A program made the position numbers and the translations under genes. From NCBI GenBank assembly GCA_026874595.1, contig CM049306.1, positions 18,903,019 to 18,967,018 on the forward strand: DNA of 64,000 nucleotides, read 5' to 3'. Below the pieces are notes generated by a model, which was not told the origin of the DNA, searched no databases, and worked only from the letters and a program-made list of their open reading frames with translations. The stretch is from Sipunculus nudus. Lineage: Eukaryota; Annelida; Sipuncula; Golfingiida; Sipunculidae. Shown here in pieces: positions 1 through 11,500 of this stretch. How positions within the stretch are numbered: the first letter of the stretch is position 1; each line of letters begins with the position of its first letter.

Positions 1-2400
1 TGGGCAAAATTTAAGGTACTGATTTTATATTTATGCTAATAACTGATAAAATTTAAAAAATTCAGATCTAATTTTGGGTATACAATTGAATCTTGACTAA
101 ATATAAATATATACCTGAAAGAAAGTCTCTAGCTGCAGCAATTCTCAAGTTACGGAAGTAAATATATTTCCTGAATTTTTACAAAGTGCATTATGTTTGG
201 GCCCATTACTTCAAGAATTTAATAAACATTGAACTAATTTCTGGTATGTACATAGGAAATATATAGAGGAATTAATATATTAAAAATGGTCAATATCAGG
301 TCAGTGGTTTTGATATTAGGCAGGCTTGAAGTGTAACAATGGGTTTAATGGAAAACAAAGGTTTTCCTGAATAATTCGAAGGAACTGGTCCTAGTGACCC
401 AATTTTCAGTATGGTAGGAGATTTTGGGGACATCTGAAGGTATGTCGAATTTCAGATTTGTAGGTCCAATGGTTTCAAAATGTGCCAGTTTAACGGACGA
501 ACGGACAGACGGACAGCTGACAAACAAAGGACCATGACTATGGCTCAGATGACTTATAATCAACTGAGCTAAAAATGTGTCTAATTGACACACAGATGGA
601 CGGACAGACGAAGACTGGAGTATCACTCACGCACGGTCTTGATGAGGTTATGAGTTTACATATTGACAGACAGTATGGTATACTGGATTCATGTTAGGCA
701 GATAAAAATAAGCATCAATATTAAGATACAAGCAGCTGCAGGACATAATTTAACGTTTTCTGTTCACAGAAGTGTTGTTCCTCTGGGAGGTAATTCTACA
801 GTCATACCATAAAGGCATAACTTTAGCTCAGATGATCTATTTGCAGTGCTTTGTCCCGCACAACTGCAGTTTTGGATGAGGCTGTTATTGTAACTTTGAT
901 GTTTTAATTTTGCTATGCACTATCACTGATAACGCAATGCATTATAGTTCATACCAAATATATTATCACTGTCACGTCAGACTTTACTTAGACTTTAGAC
1001 TAAAGTTTAGTGTCAGTGTACGAATAATGAATATATGATTACGCCTCATACTCATAGTCATGATTAAGTCAAACTTTACTTCACGTTTTATCATACCTAC
1101 CGTAGAACCTGTATTACCACTCAGACTTCCGCGTCCCTGACATCAAACGCACACGGGCAGCACCAGTGCGAGGTGACACTCTCGTGAATCTATTGAATTC
1201 AGACCTCTCTTACTTCAGGCTTTAATGTTTGTAATGTTTGCCCGCCACAACAAGTTCAATGGATCACTGATTTATTGTGAAACAGCCCTCAGGTGGCGGT
1301 CTCGGTTTCTGGTCTCGTTTACTTATTTAATTTTGTTATTAATATGACCACTAGAGGTCTCTGAAGTGGCATAGACAGGTTTTAGCTCAGCTGACTGTAA
1401 GGTAAAAAAATAAGGTTTGGTTTCAGGCATGTTTTTCAGGAATAAATGCGGGCGGGCGATTTTCTCTTTTATTTTTTACCTGTTTTTTTTGTATATTTCG
1501 ATAAATATGTTATATGATCAAGGAAAAGCGTGATAATAACAGATTTTTTTTTCTAATCAAGTAAAAGCACACAAAAAAAAATTAAAATTATATTATTTTA
1601 TCTTCATGGAAGAAATGTCCGAGCGGCTGGAACTCAAAATTGGCAAGTTTCTATTGAAAATAAAATTGCTTAAATGTGAACTTACAAAAAGAGATCCCAA
1701 TTAAGTCTCAACTGCAAAACAAACAGACCCTGGCAAGTTTAACCTATGAAATATGTACAGAAAGACTGGAGTCGGATATGTAGATTTAGAGGACAGCAGT
1801 CAGGGGCCTTCTTCAGACTTAAGAGGATTTCAGTCTCCTGTTAAAATACCAATGATTATATTTCATTGTCATTATGAACCTGGACAAAACTAATGTGTAC
1901 GGTTAACAGAAGTCCACAATTAAGAAATATATTAACACTGATGAGACTGTCGAACGCATAAATTCAACCTTTATTTTTTCTATTTTAGGCCCAGTTGCCT
2001 TAAATAAGTAACACAGAACGCCAATGTATGTGTGATTATCTTAACTAATTTCATGATTTTACTTATTAAAACTACACAATTTACAAATTTGTCATCAATA
2101 CTAAACCGACAATATTCTATACTTTCATTGTGAAGATAGACCTGGGATCGAGGTTTTGTTTTTCATGATCAGATGTTATAACATATTGACCTCCCGAAGT
2201 CTAATTTAGGCAAGCAGTTCCTGTTTTCATCTAGCACAGCTACAGGCTTGGGTCCTGCGCAAAGGGGTTCTGTACCTGAGTACTTGTAAATACAGAATTT
2301 GATAAGTACATGTACAGGCATTTTAGTGGCCTTGAGTTAAGTACAAGGTGTCAGTACTGGAGTATATTTTTTGTAATTTAATTGAATCAAATAAACAGGG
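1..2400. other. AT-rich intergenic sequence with an old ACGG-tail repeat
   Basis: Apart from the repeat end at about 340-615 I see no coding exon, RNA gene or clear regulatory motif. A moderately GC-richer patch at about 1120-1320 contains no supportable ORF. Confidence 0.6.
340..615. mobile_element. Remnant of ACGG-tailed interspersed repeat
   Basis: An ACGG-type tract (aacggacgaacggacagacg) at about 489-508 is followed by ctatggctcagatgac and caactgagctaaaaatg, a stem-loop end. The same tail recurs near 30.7 and 58.5 kb. Tandem cores and ACGG microsatellites are known from bivalve pearl and Helitron-like elements. Confidence 0.6.
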
Positions 2401-2479
2401 CCTACAGGCCTAATGCGAACCTGTACAACGGGTTATACATCAGGTAGAATGCTTCCATGCCGGACCGTTACTTTTCAAG

Positions 2480-3050
2480 TACATGTGCGACGCCGCAGAA
2501 AAACGATTGCAGATGGCGCCACCAGTCTAGGGTACAAGATAGAGGAGTCCAAGATCTATGGATATGCACAATTTCAGGCCGATACTGATAATCACTCCTG
2601 AGAAAGGGGCATTAATTTATTCTACAGAAACCGGAAGGTAGGTGGCGCCACCTATCTGGTGTACGTGACAACTTTACAAGATGGATGAACATGCTAAATT
2701 TCAGACCAATACCTGGACCCACTCCTGAAATATGAGCAATTTTCACCAAAGTACATATACGCATGGACGCCACGGGAAAACGATTGCACATGGCGCCACC
2801 AGTCTTGGGTATAAGATGGAGAAGTCCAAGATCTATGGTTATGCACCTTTTCATACTAATACTACGAATAACTTCTGAGAAAATGGCATTAATTTATTCT
2901 ACGAAAACAGAAAGGTAAGTGGCGCTACCTGTCTGGTTTATGAAAAACTTTCCAAGATGGATATACATGCCGAATTTCAGACCTTGGCCCAGCAAGAAGA
3001 AACTAAACTGAACTAAAGAGCCCAGACAGTTTCCAGGGTTACATGCATTA
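2480..3050. repeat. Old copy of the 277-bp two-site GGCGCC repeat
   Basis: About two units of roughly 275 bp each contain an atggcgccaccagtc block and a ggtggcgccacct block. The spacing matches the arrays at 34.8 and 55.6 kb, though the sequence is more diverged. It includes one exact GGTGGCGCCACC at 2641-2652. Confidence 0.65.
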
Positions 3051-3055
3051 ATGAG

Positions 3056-3195
3056 GTGTCCACATGCACCCTTGAGGGGCATGGCACCCATGAGGCGATC
3101 ACCTGCAGCCTTGAGGGGCATGGCACCAAGGAGGTGTCCACATGCAGCATTGAGAGGCATGGCACCCATGAGGTGATCACATGCAGCCATGATCA
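3056..3195. repeat. Minisatellite, about 42-bp unit, about 3.3 copies
   Basis: The block built on ttgaggggcatggcacc, then catgaggygatcac and tgcagc, repeats with slight changes. The open frame across it on the minus strand is a consequence of a period divisible by three. Confidence 0.7.
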
Positions 3196-3224
3196 CATGG
3201 AAAAGGTAGCTGAACTGACCTTAT

Positions 3225-3480
3225 GACCCTGGCAAACTCAGTGTGCACTCATTGAACTCTTGACCTGTACCTGGCTGCCCTGAGTGACCTCTTGACCTAT
3301 ATCTGGCTGCACTGAGTGCACTGTTGTGTAATCTGACACAGTTGGCAGTCTGCCAAAGCTATAAATAGACCCAGACTGACCTTTGGCCTGTTGCCAAATC
3401 TGAAAAAGTTGGCAGTCTGCCAAGCTATTTTTGGATACAGACACAATCTTGGCCTGTTGGTAAATATGTAAACACATGCT
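3225..3480. repeat. Short imperfect direct repeats (gttggcagtctgccaa)
   Basis: The segments agttggcagtctgccaa and cttgacctrtayctggctg each occur twice or more. The first is nearly palindromic. Origin is unknown. Confidence 0.5.
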
Positions 3481-3989
3481 GAAAGCTTTGGCTAAAATGC
3501 TTTTTTTTTCAAGCTGAATTGTAAGACTTTTTATCAAAACGTTTAGAATAATAAAAGATGCAGTCCTTTCACTGTTAAAGGTCCAATAATTCTGCCAAAC
3601 ATCAGTCAAGTAAACTTGAACAAAGACCACCTAAGAATCATTTTTGTGCAATGTTACAGAAGTTATAATTGAAACAACATTTTTGTATAGGAAGACTATT
3701 GCAGCTCTAAATTTGATAAAGACTTAATAATGGCTACAAGAGTAACTTAAACTTTCTATGGCTCTACCAAAAATCAGTGAACCCAATCTATTCTTATCAA
3801 ATTTAGAGAACTTCTAAAATTCTTGTAAAAACTAAATCCATTCAGCTTCAGCTTCATCATGAAACATTTTTAAACTGAAAGAGGTTAAAATTACAAGTTT
3901 TTTTGCCATAAAATAAACAGGTCGATATAGGTGGCACAACAAAACCTCAGTTTTAAACGTGAGTCATGTTGTAACATTTGCACAAAACT

Positions 3990-5060
3990 AAGTAATTCTA
4001 GCTCCTGTCGTTTCTGAGTTCTTATGTTAGTTTGGCCAAATGACTAATTTCAAATTCCTGTAACTCGGCCAAAATCAGTCAAACTGGAACCAATAAAACA
4101 AACTTGAGAGCGCTTATCTGGGATCATTTTTTGTAAAATATTGAACATTTTGGCTCAATGATTTTGGAAAGTTTTTCAAGCTTTTCCCCCGTAAAATGAT
4201 GCAGGTGGCAACAAAAAAAAAGCTATATCCTATAACATTTGATATGTGACTGATTCTTGTGTAAATTTTTGGGATGCTAGATACTGCTGTTCCTGAGAAA
4301 TGATGGGTTAATGTACTGATAACCGATGACCCCCACAAGAAAGGATGATGCAGGTGGTGCCACCATTACCTAAATTTCAGATATGACTCATGTGACCAAC
4401 ATTGGCATAAAATTTGGTGATGATAGCTCCAGCCGTTCCTGAGATTGCAATTTTGGTATGCTTATTTGGTCAGATGACAAAGTTCAACTTCCTGTAACTC
4501 GGCCAAAAACCGAACTAGGGCCATTTGAAAAAAATTTAGAGGGATTGTTCTGAGAATCATTTGTGTGAAATATAGGGCAGTTTGACTGAACAGTTTCGGA
4601 GAAGAGGATTTTCAAAGGTTTTCAAGCCTTTCCCCATAAAATGATGCAGGTGGCAACAAAAACATAAATCCCACAACATTTGGTATGTGACTGATTTTTG
4701 TGTAAAAATTTGTGGATTCTAGCTCCGGCTGTTCCTGAGAAATTATGGGTTACTGTACTGATAACCGATGACCCCCGTACAAAAAAGGTCAACGCAGGTG
4801 GCGCCACTTGTACCTACATTTTTTAGATATGACTCATAATCAGCCTTGGCATAAAATTTGGTGATGATAGCTCCAGCAGTATCTGAGATGGTAATTTTAG
4901 TATGCTTTTCTGGACGAATGACTAAGTTTTACTTCCTGTAACTCGGCCAAAAATCACTGAACTTGAACCATTCGAACAAACTTGAGAGACTGTTCCAGCA
5001 ATCATTTCTGTGAAATATTGGACAATTTGGCTGAACAGTTTCGGAGATTTTTAAAGGGGC
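3990..5060. repeat. Tandem repeat, about 440-bp unit, about 2.5 copies
   Basis: The phrase ttcctgtaactcggccaaaa recurs at about 4060, 4490 and 4940. It is followed by caaacttgagag, then a Phe-rich-looking AT stretch, then a variant of aggtggcgccac. Copies are diverged. It belongs to the class of repeats sharing the GGTGGCGCCACC motif. Confidence 0.7.
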
Positions 5061-5550
5061 ATGATCAGGAGCAATATTATGCCTATTCTTTCACACACTG
5101 AGTTAAGTTTTGCTTTATAAAAAGGCTTCCCTGCAAAACCATCCGAGCACACAGTCTCAGTACCCCACATACGGCAGTTTAACTTGTTATGGCTCAGTGT
5201 GTCTGTTTACCATAACAAGGCCGTGTGCCCGGAGGTCCAACCTGCAGCAACCTGGATGTTTCAGCCAGCAGGAACATGTTTTATATTTTTTGGGCCAAGT
5301 CAGAAAGGGCATCTTTGACACATGTTGTTGCTCGTCGATACACATGGCCCCTCGCGCTGTTTATTTTGACACCTGTGATCGCGCCTGGTCTACTGCTATT
5401 AACACTCATTTACAGGAGTAAGCAAACGGTTTCAAAGCAATATTTTGGCAGGTATTGACTTGTTTTAAAAGAAACACAGGTTCGCTAAAAATAAGATTAC
5501 AAAAGGATGATGTTATTCAAACTTGTAAGGACATGTCTTCAGGGGCGTCA

Positions 5551-5652
5551 ATATTGGGGGGGGGGGGGGTGAGGGTATATATACCCCCCACTTTTTGGCA
5601 AAGGGGGGGGGGATGTTCAATGTAATCACCCCCCCCCCCCCAAAAAAAAAAA
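5551..5652. repeat. Poly-G / poly-C / poly-A tract cluster
   Basis: G14 at about 5556-5569, C6, G10 at 5603-5612, then C13 and A12. The G and C runs could pair or form quadruplexes. These tracts are also prone to assembly error. Confidence 0.75.
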
Positions 5653-5787
5653 ATGTTCAGAGAATCTTATATTTTGCAAATGAAATATATTAATATACAG
5701 AATTATAGACTTTGGTTACATTTATGAGTTAACTATGTATTAAGTATATATTTTAAATGTGTCATACAAACGCTAAAAAAGTATTAA

Positions 5788-5815
5788 AATATATATATAT
5801 GTGTGTGTGTGGGGG
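5788..5815. repeat. (AT)n(GT)n microsatellite
   Basis: atatatatat followed by gtgtgtgtgtg and a G run. Confidence 0.8.
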
Positions 5816-6359
5816 TGTCTATGAGTCCCCCCATCCTGGAAGACATTACTGCAAGTCTTGATGAACCAGTCTGTCATACCGTGCAGAGCTATTACGAACA
5901 TTCTCGGGTCTTCACATGTACAATGCAAGCTCAGCACCTTTTGTAGGGTGTGCAAGAATACATCAGCCACTCATTGTTGCATTTCATCCAGCTCAAGTCA
6001 CCCCACTCACTCCACAACACATCATTTCACAATTAATAATAAAACCTAACTTAAAAGGAGAGATGTACCGCCACCGGTAGTTACCTGTTATCAGTTATTG
6101 GCAGACTCTGATGAGGTAGTCTTATTTCAAAGGGGTTGTCCAAGTTAGGTCTGATATTAAAGCCAAAACAGAACAGGGAACGTGAAAAGTGGTTGTTATA
6201 TTGAGGTGGTCCCTAAACTGAGGCAGTCATTCGGGAGGCTCTACTGTATCTTAACTGACCCAGTGTAAATCACTGACAACTGGTAGATATCCTGACAATC
6301 TCTCAGTACATTTGTTCCTTAACTGGTCACTGCTCTCTATCATGCATATACAGTCATAC

Positions 6360-8423
6360 ACACAGCGATGCTATCATAGAATAAAAGACTATTCTGTTTC
6401 ATTCAATGAGCATTTAATCATATATAAGAAAACATGCAGGTTACACATATAAAAATAGGAAGCCCATTCAAAGTTTTTCTCCAATTCAATAATCAGTTGA
6501 CGATGAAGATGAGTGTGTGAGAGCTGTCACTTGTGTAGCATAACCCTTACAATTTCATCACTATTTGAGTGCAATCAGATAAAATATAGTATACCATAAC
6601 AAATTCAATCAATATCAGGTAATAGTCCTCAGTAATGCATGACTGGCAACTTACAATGTAACACAGCACACACAGCAATGCTATGTCACTTCATGTAAAA
6701 TGAAAAAGATCAATTAAAGAACAAGAAATATCACTGCAGGGAGGGTAATTTACAATATCATCATTAATTCTTCTGACTTAATGCTAACTTAAATGTATAT
6801 AAACAAACAACTGCACAACAAACCTATCAGTCTTCATATAACTTGCTGTATTGTAACATCTGTACAATTAATCTAATCATTAAGATTTTCTGTCTTCTGC
6901 CTTCTGACCACTTAGACCAGAATACCTAATAATACATTTCAATGCATTCTGACCATGGAGCTCAGTAAATGTTTGAATACATTCTGCTATTTTCATCTGG
7001 GTATCTGTACAGTTTGTTATATTCTGGCCATTCTAATCCAGATAAATGTCTTTCAAATAAACTCTGACGCTTATGGTCAGCAACACGTTACTCTTTAGTG
7101 TAACTTTGATTATGACCAGAACAATCATATATTACAAGACATTCTGACCACTGTGGTCACAAGTTTAATGCAGATACTGACATTGTGGTCAGAATTAATA
7201 TACTTTATTATGACAGTTGTGACCACATGTATTGGCTTGTACAGATCTTAATGAATCCTGACCACAGTAATCAAGATAGCTTCATCAACTGTTTAAAAAT
7301 GCATCAAACCTGACTCCTCAGACCCTGACAGCCTTGTTTTAGCTGTAATAGCACCATCAAGTAATCAGTATATGGGCATATTTAACCAGTACATGACATT
7401 TGTAATATCAGTAATGCATAAACCAATCAGCAATAATACAAATCCTTCAAAGCAGTTGCACAGGTTGTTTCATATCACGTATTTATAACGCAAATGTTTA
7501 AAAGCACCTGTGTCATCATGTCAATTATAATGTCATGTACACAAATAAGACCATAAATGCATATATTTTTTAATCAAATTAAATAATGTGACAAATATGA
7601 TCTCATAATTGTCCTTTATTTTAAACAATCCAAGTTGAATTTAACACTATTCATTAGCAATCTATAACTGAGTAAAAATCAATTTGGTACATTAGTGCAG
7701 GAGGAAATAATTTAATGAAACAGTGTACAATATATATTAACAAAATTGGCACAATGGAAAACAATAAATAGAATATGAATGCTGTGTTTGAAACAAATTT
7801 AAGTTAATACTATCCATAAACACACATTTACATTATAAGAAAACAATGTTAGTGATGAGTTTAAAATTAACTGATTATAAATAGTGATGTCATGGGATTA
7901 ACCACGAATGATCGGTTAATGCCCACAAGAGAGAGACAGCTCCCACCAATGAATGAACTGTGGCACGCTCCTGCCAACCAACCCAAAGATAGAGCAGCAG
8001 CAGTATATAGCATATAGTAGTCCACTGTTACAATGTACCACTCTGTTTTATTATGGCAAGTTATAACAGCTCATGTTAAAGCTGTCACAAGTACATCTGT
8101 GATAATCTGCAGGATTATTTCACATGAAATATCACCTGTGTTAACAGGCAAGTCGACACAAGTATACTTTAATATATCATCAGGTGGGTTGATTAGTTGG
8201 CAGGGCTGCACCTTAGGAATGAATACGATATGACTGGTTGCACTGCCTTGGAAGAAAAACCCAAGACCAGCTGTGCAGCCAAACCTTTCAGGCCTGCCTG
8301 TACATTAAACCCAGGCCTTAACTCGGCTGACTGTATATTCACTGATCCAGGTCTGTAACTACAAATGCAGCCAGTGATGCTGGCCTTTGACTGGTGACTG
8401 TTTTGAAGCCTGTGGTGCCAGGC
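6360..8423 (-). other. Probable 3' UTR and 3' flank of the scaffold gene
   Basis: Two kilobases of low-complexity AT-rich sequence without long ORFs follow the stop. AATAAA-type polyadenylation hexamers on the minus strand lie at 8047-8052, 7615-7620 and 7204-7209. Which one is used cannot be told. A cluster of TGACCA/TGGTCA words lies at 6905-7262. Confidence 0.5.
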
Positions 8424-8546
8424 TTACGACTGGTGGTGAGATGTGGTTTGCAGGTTTCCGGGCTGCATACTCTCACCCGAAAGTCGACTGCTGCTGCGAG
8501 ATAATGGACGCTGTAGAGATGATGTAGTACTACTGGTCACAGCAAC
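8424..8546 (-). CDS. Exon 34: terminal coding exon and stop
   Basis: The acceptor ATTGTAG precedes 40 codons and TAA. The tail is Ser/Thr/Arg-rich (SRSSSRLSGE, TTSHHQS) and probably disordered. No PDZ ligand is evident at the C terminus. Confidence 0.88.
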   Translation of the reverse strand, partial: VAVTSSTTSSLQRPLSRSSSRLSGESMQPGNLQTTSHHQS

Positions 8547-11500
8547 CTACAATATATGAACAGATGTGTCACTGTATCTGTTATCAAAATCATTTTTCTA
8601 AATAAACTGATCTTTTGTGACTGGACTGAAACCAGCTGGGCTAAAAAAGATGCTTCTGTATTTTAAATATGACCTACAAATATTTTTTACAAGTTTACAA
8701 CAAAAGATTATTTCAACAAAGGGTGCATAATACACCCATCATAATACATTTTCAGGTGATTTATTTCCTTTCAAGTAATCATGCTGACACTGTCAAAGGT
8801 TGACAGACAGATGGACACTGCCCAAACCATATATAATTTTATATGTGTTGAAATTAATATAGAGCTTCAATAAGGACACACATCAAGTACTGCAGAAGTT
8901 AACACAGGTGATAAACTATAATACTGCATAAGCATCGTGTTAGCAAAAAAGAAAGTGACAAACCTTTTTCCTTTTTGGTCTCAACAGAGCCACCTCTTCT
9001 ATAAAGCTGGCTGGAACAAGGCCTTTCCTACCATGAACCTGAAAAGAGTTTATATATAGGTAAAACTCAATGTATTAATTACACTGTTGGAACATAATTC
9101 CAAAGTCAATTATGTGAGGCAAGTGTCAAAATAAGGGCTATGTGGCATGAAGCAAATTCTGTCATGAACATTATCTTTAACAACTGGATAGGATATAATA
9201 ATTTGCAAAATGTTGTGATACAAGTTAGAAATAATTCTGTACGAGTTATCAACGACAAGGTTAGGAAACAATGACTTAACAAAAAGACAAACATCTTGGT
9301 CAATTTATTCAGCTGATTCAAAATCATTATTCAACAAGACAAGATGAACCATGACAGCTATTAACACTGTTCACAAGGATATAAATAAATTTATAGTAAA
9401 TGAAAAAGGTGACGACTACCTTTCCATGGTAGAAGCCATCCGGTCTTTCACTGCCGTAGGTGACTACAATGTCTCCAGTGTTTAAGGCAAGTTCACTGGC
9501 TGTAAAATCATGTGGGGAATGTTCAGCTGGGTTGTAGTCATACACAGCCATGAACTGAAATAATAACATGAAACAATCAAAATTACGGTAGGGGCAACAA
9601 GAAATCTGTCATATATATTTGTATTAACCGGGCAGATTACTCCCAAAGTTCACACGAGGGACCTTTCTCTCTCTATTTCAACAATTTAACCACTAGGCTA
9701 TGCCCTGACCAACTGGGACCAACTTTCTAGCTGATCATTGCAAAATGTACAAGCAATGTTTCTAAATAACAATCTTATTTACAAATCTGACAGAATGATT
9801 GAAAATAGCTGCATACTTATTATCAAAGAATGGGTTAGGGTGGACAGGAAGGATGTTACTACATGGGCCATGGAAGATCTGATTACATTTTGGTCTGGAT
9901 CAACATAATGGAACAGATCCTGTATGACAGTTTTGCCTTGGTGGAGGCATGCACTCTGAGTGAAATTCTAGTTATAAATATATATAATAAAAACATCTTC
10001 CAAAGTACATAGATAATGTCTGTATATTAAGTTACTGACCACTCTCCTGTCTCCATCATCTAGCAATGCACTAGACAAGACAGAGGACATGTCACTGTCT
10101 ACTTGCATGTCTCTGTCAGACACGGACTCTGCTGAGGTTGGAATGGCATCCATCACTGTGTGTACCATCGGGGAGGTCTGGCCGTCAGTGGCCAGCGTCT
10201 GGATGCTGAACTGGTTCCTGCGGTGCAGGTCTAACCTCTGCACTATAGCTTTTGTAAGGTGAAGATTGTCTATGGTCTGTTTCTCCTGGTGGTTGATGTA
10301 GATCTAGAAACAAACAAGAAAACATATTTGAATGAACATGCAGTTCATTTACACAAAAGTTACCACCATTACTTCTTTGTTCATTTGATATAACATTTTG
10401 AGTCCAGGAATGTAAAATATTCTGTATCTCTACAGCTTCTTTTCTTCTTGAATTCACTTTACTTCAAACTTAAAATATTGAGAAAACACATTAGGCATTG
10501 ATGCTACTTGTTTGTGAACTGCAACATGATAACTGCAGGTACTTATCTACTTATTAATGATTGCTACAGTCATTAAATTGCAATTGCAGAATACATGTAT
10601 CAAAGAAAATACAAAGTATTCAATGAAGCAAAATATTATGTGTCCCCAACATCACTGAAAATCTAGCGCCCACACAATGCCATATGAGAATATTTACAAA
10701 ACATCACAGAATCATATACCTCTAGGAACCAAAGGCAGACAATGGACAAGAAAAAAATAATTACCTTGTAACCTTTCACCTTTGCACCATTGCTTCTCAT
10801 TTGTTTATCAACTGTGGGTGGTTGCCATGTTAACAGAATACTCTGTCTGCCTAAAACTCTTTCCACACGGAAATGGTCTGGTGGTGCTGGCCGACCTGAA
10901 ATAAACACAGATGTATCATTATGAACCCTTCAAAAACAGTTTTAGGAAGTTTTCAGTTATCTTTAGTATTTGGTATGTTACTCTGCAATGCTTATATTTA
11001 TATAACTTAAAATATATACTTAAATATATATATAACTTGTCTTACAAATAATGCTCTAAAGCAAGTTGATCATTCCATTTATACCTTTTGGATAACATCC
11101 CAAATATGCTGAATTCTACAGTAACTTGTTTGACAAATGTAAAAGCAACCCAATAATACTGTGGTTGGCTTTATATTTACGGGGCTCAATTTTCGCGCTC
11201 AAGCAATTTTTCATAGTTTCACAGGGTTCCATTTTCGCAATGGGGCATACATTAACATTTTAATAAACACCAAAATAGGTATGAACTTCCCAATGCAGTT
11301 ATGTTTTGCTCAAACAACCACGATGCTGCTTCAAAGGGGCATTGGTTTCACAGCTTGGTCATTACATATCAATATAAATACCGCCCTCCACTCTACCTTA
11401 ATCATTTCATGTTCAGATTACGTAATTCAAACATCGTTCCATGGAAATTACAAGTTGATTATGGAAGGGGCCATATCCCTGAAGCGGCCACCGCATGGAA

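Noticed and set aside
3056-3196. 100-codon minus-strand ORF with repeated GAMPLKAA-like peptide
   Set aside because: Product of a minisatellite of about 42 bp; no splice signals and outside the gene model.
5110-5458. Overlapping ORFs of 103 and 77 codons
   Set aside because: They overlap in different frames with no codon bias or splice signals; chance ORFs in a GC-richer stretch.
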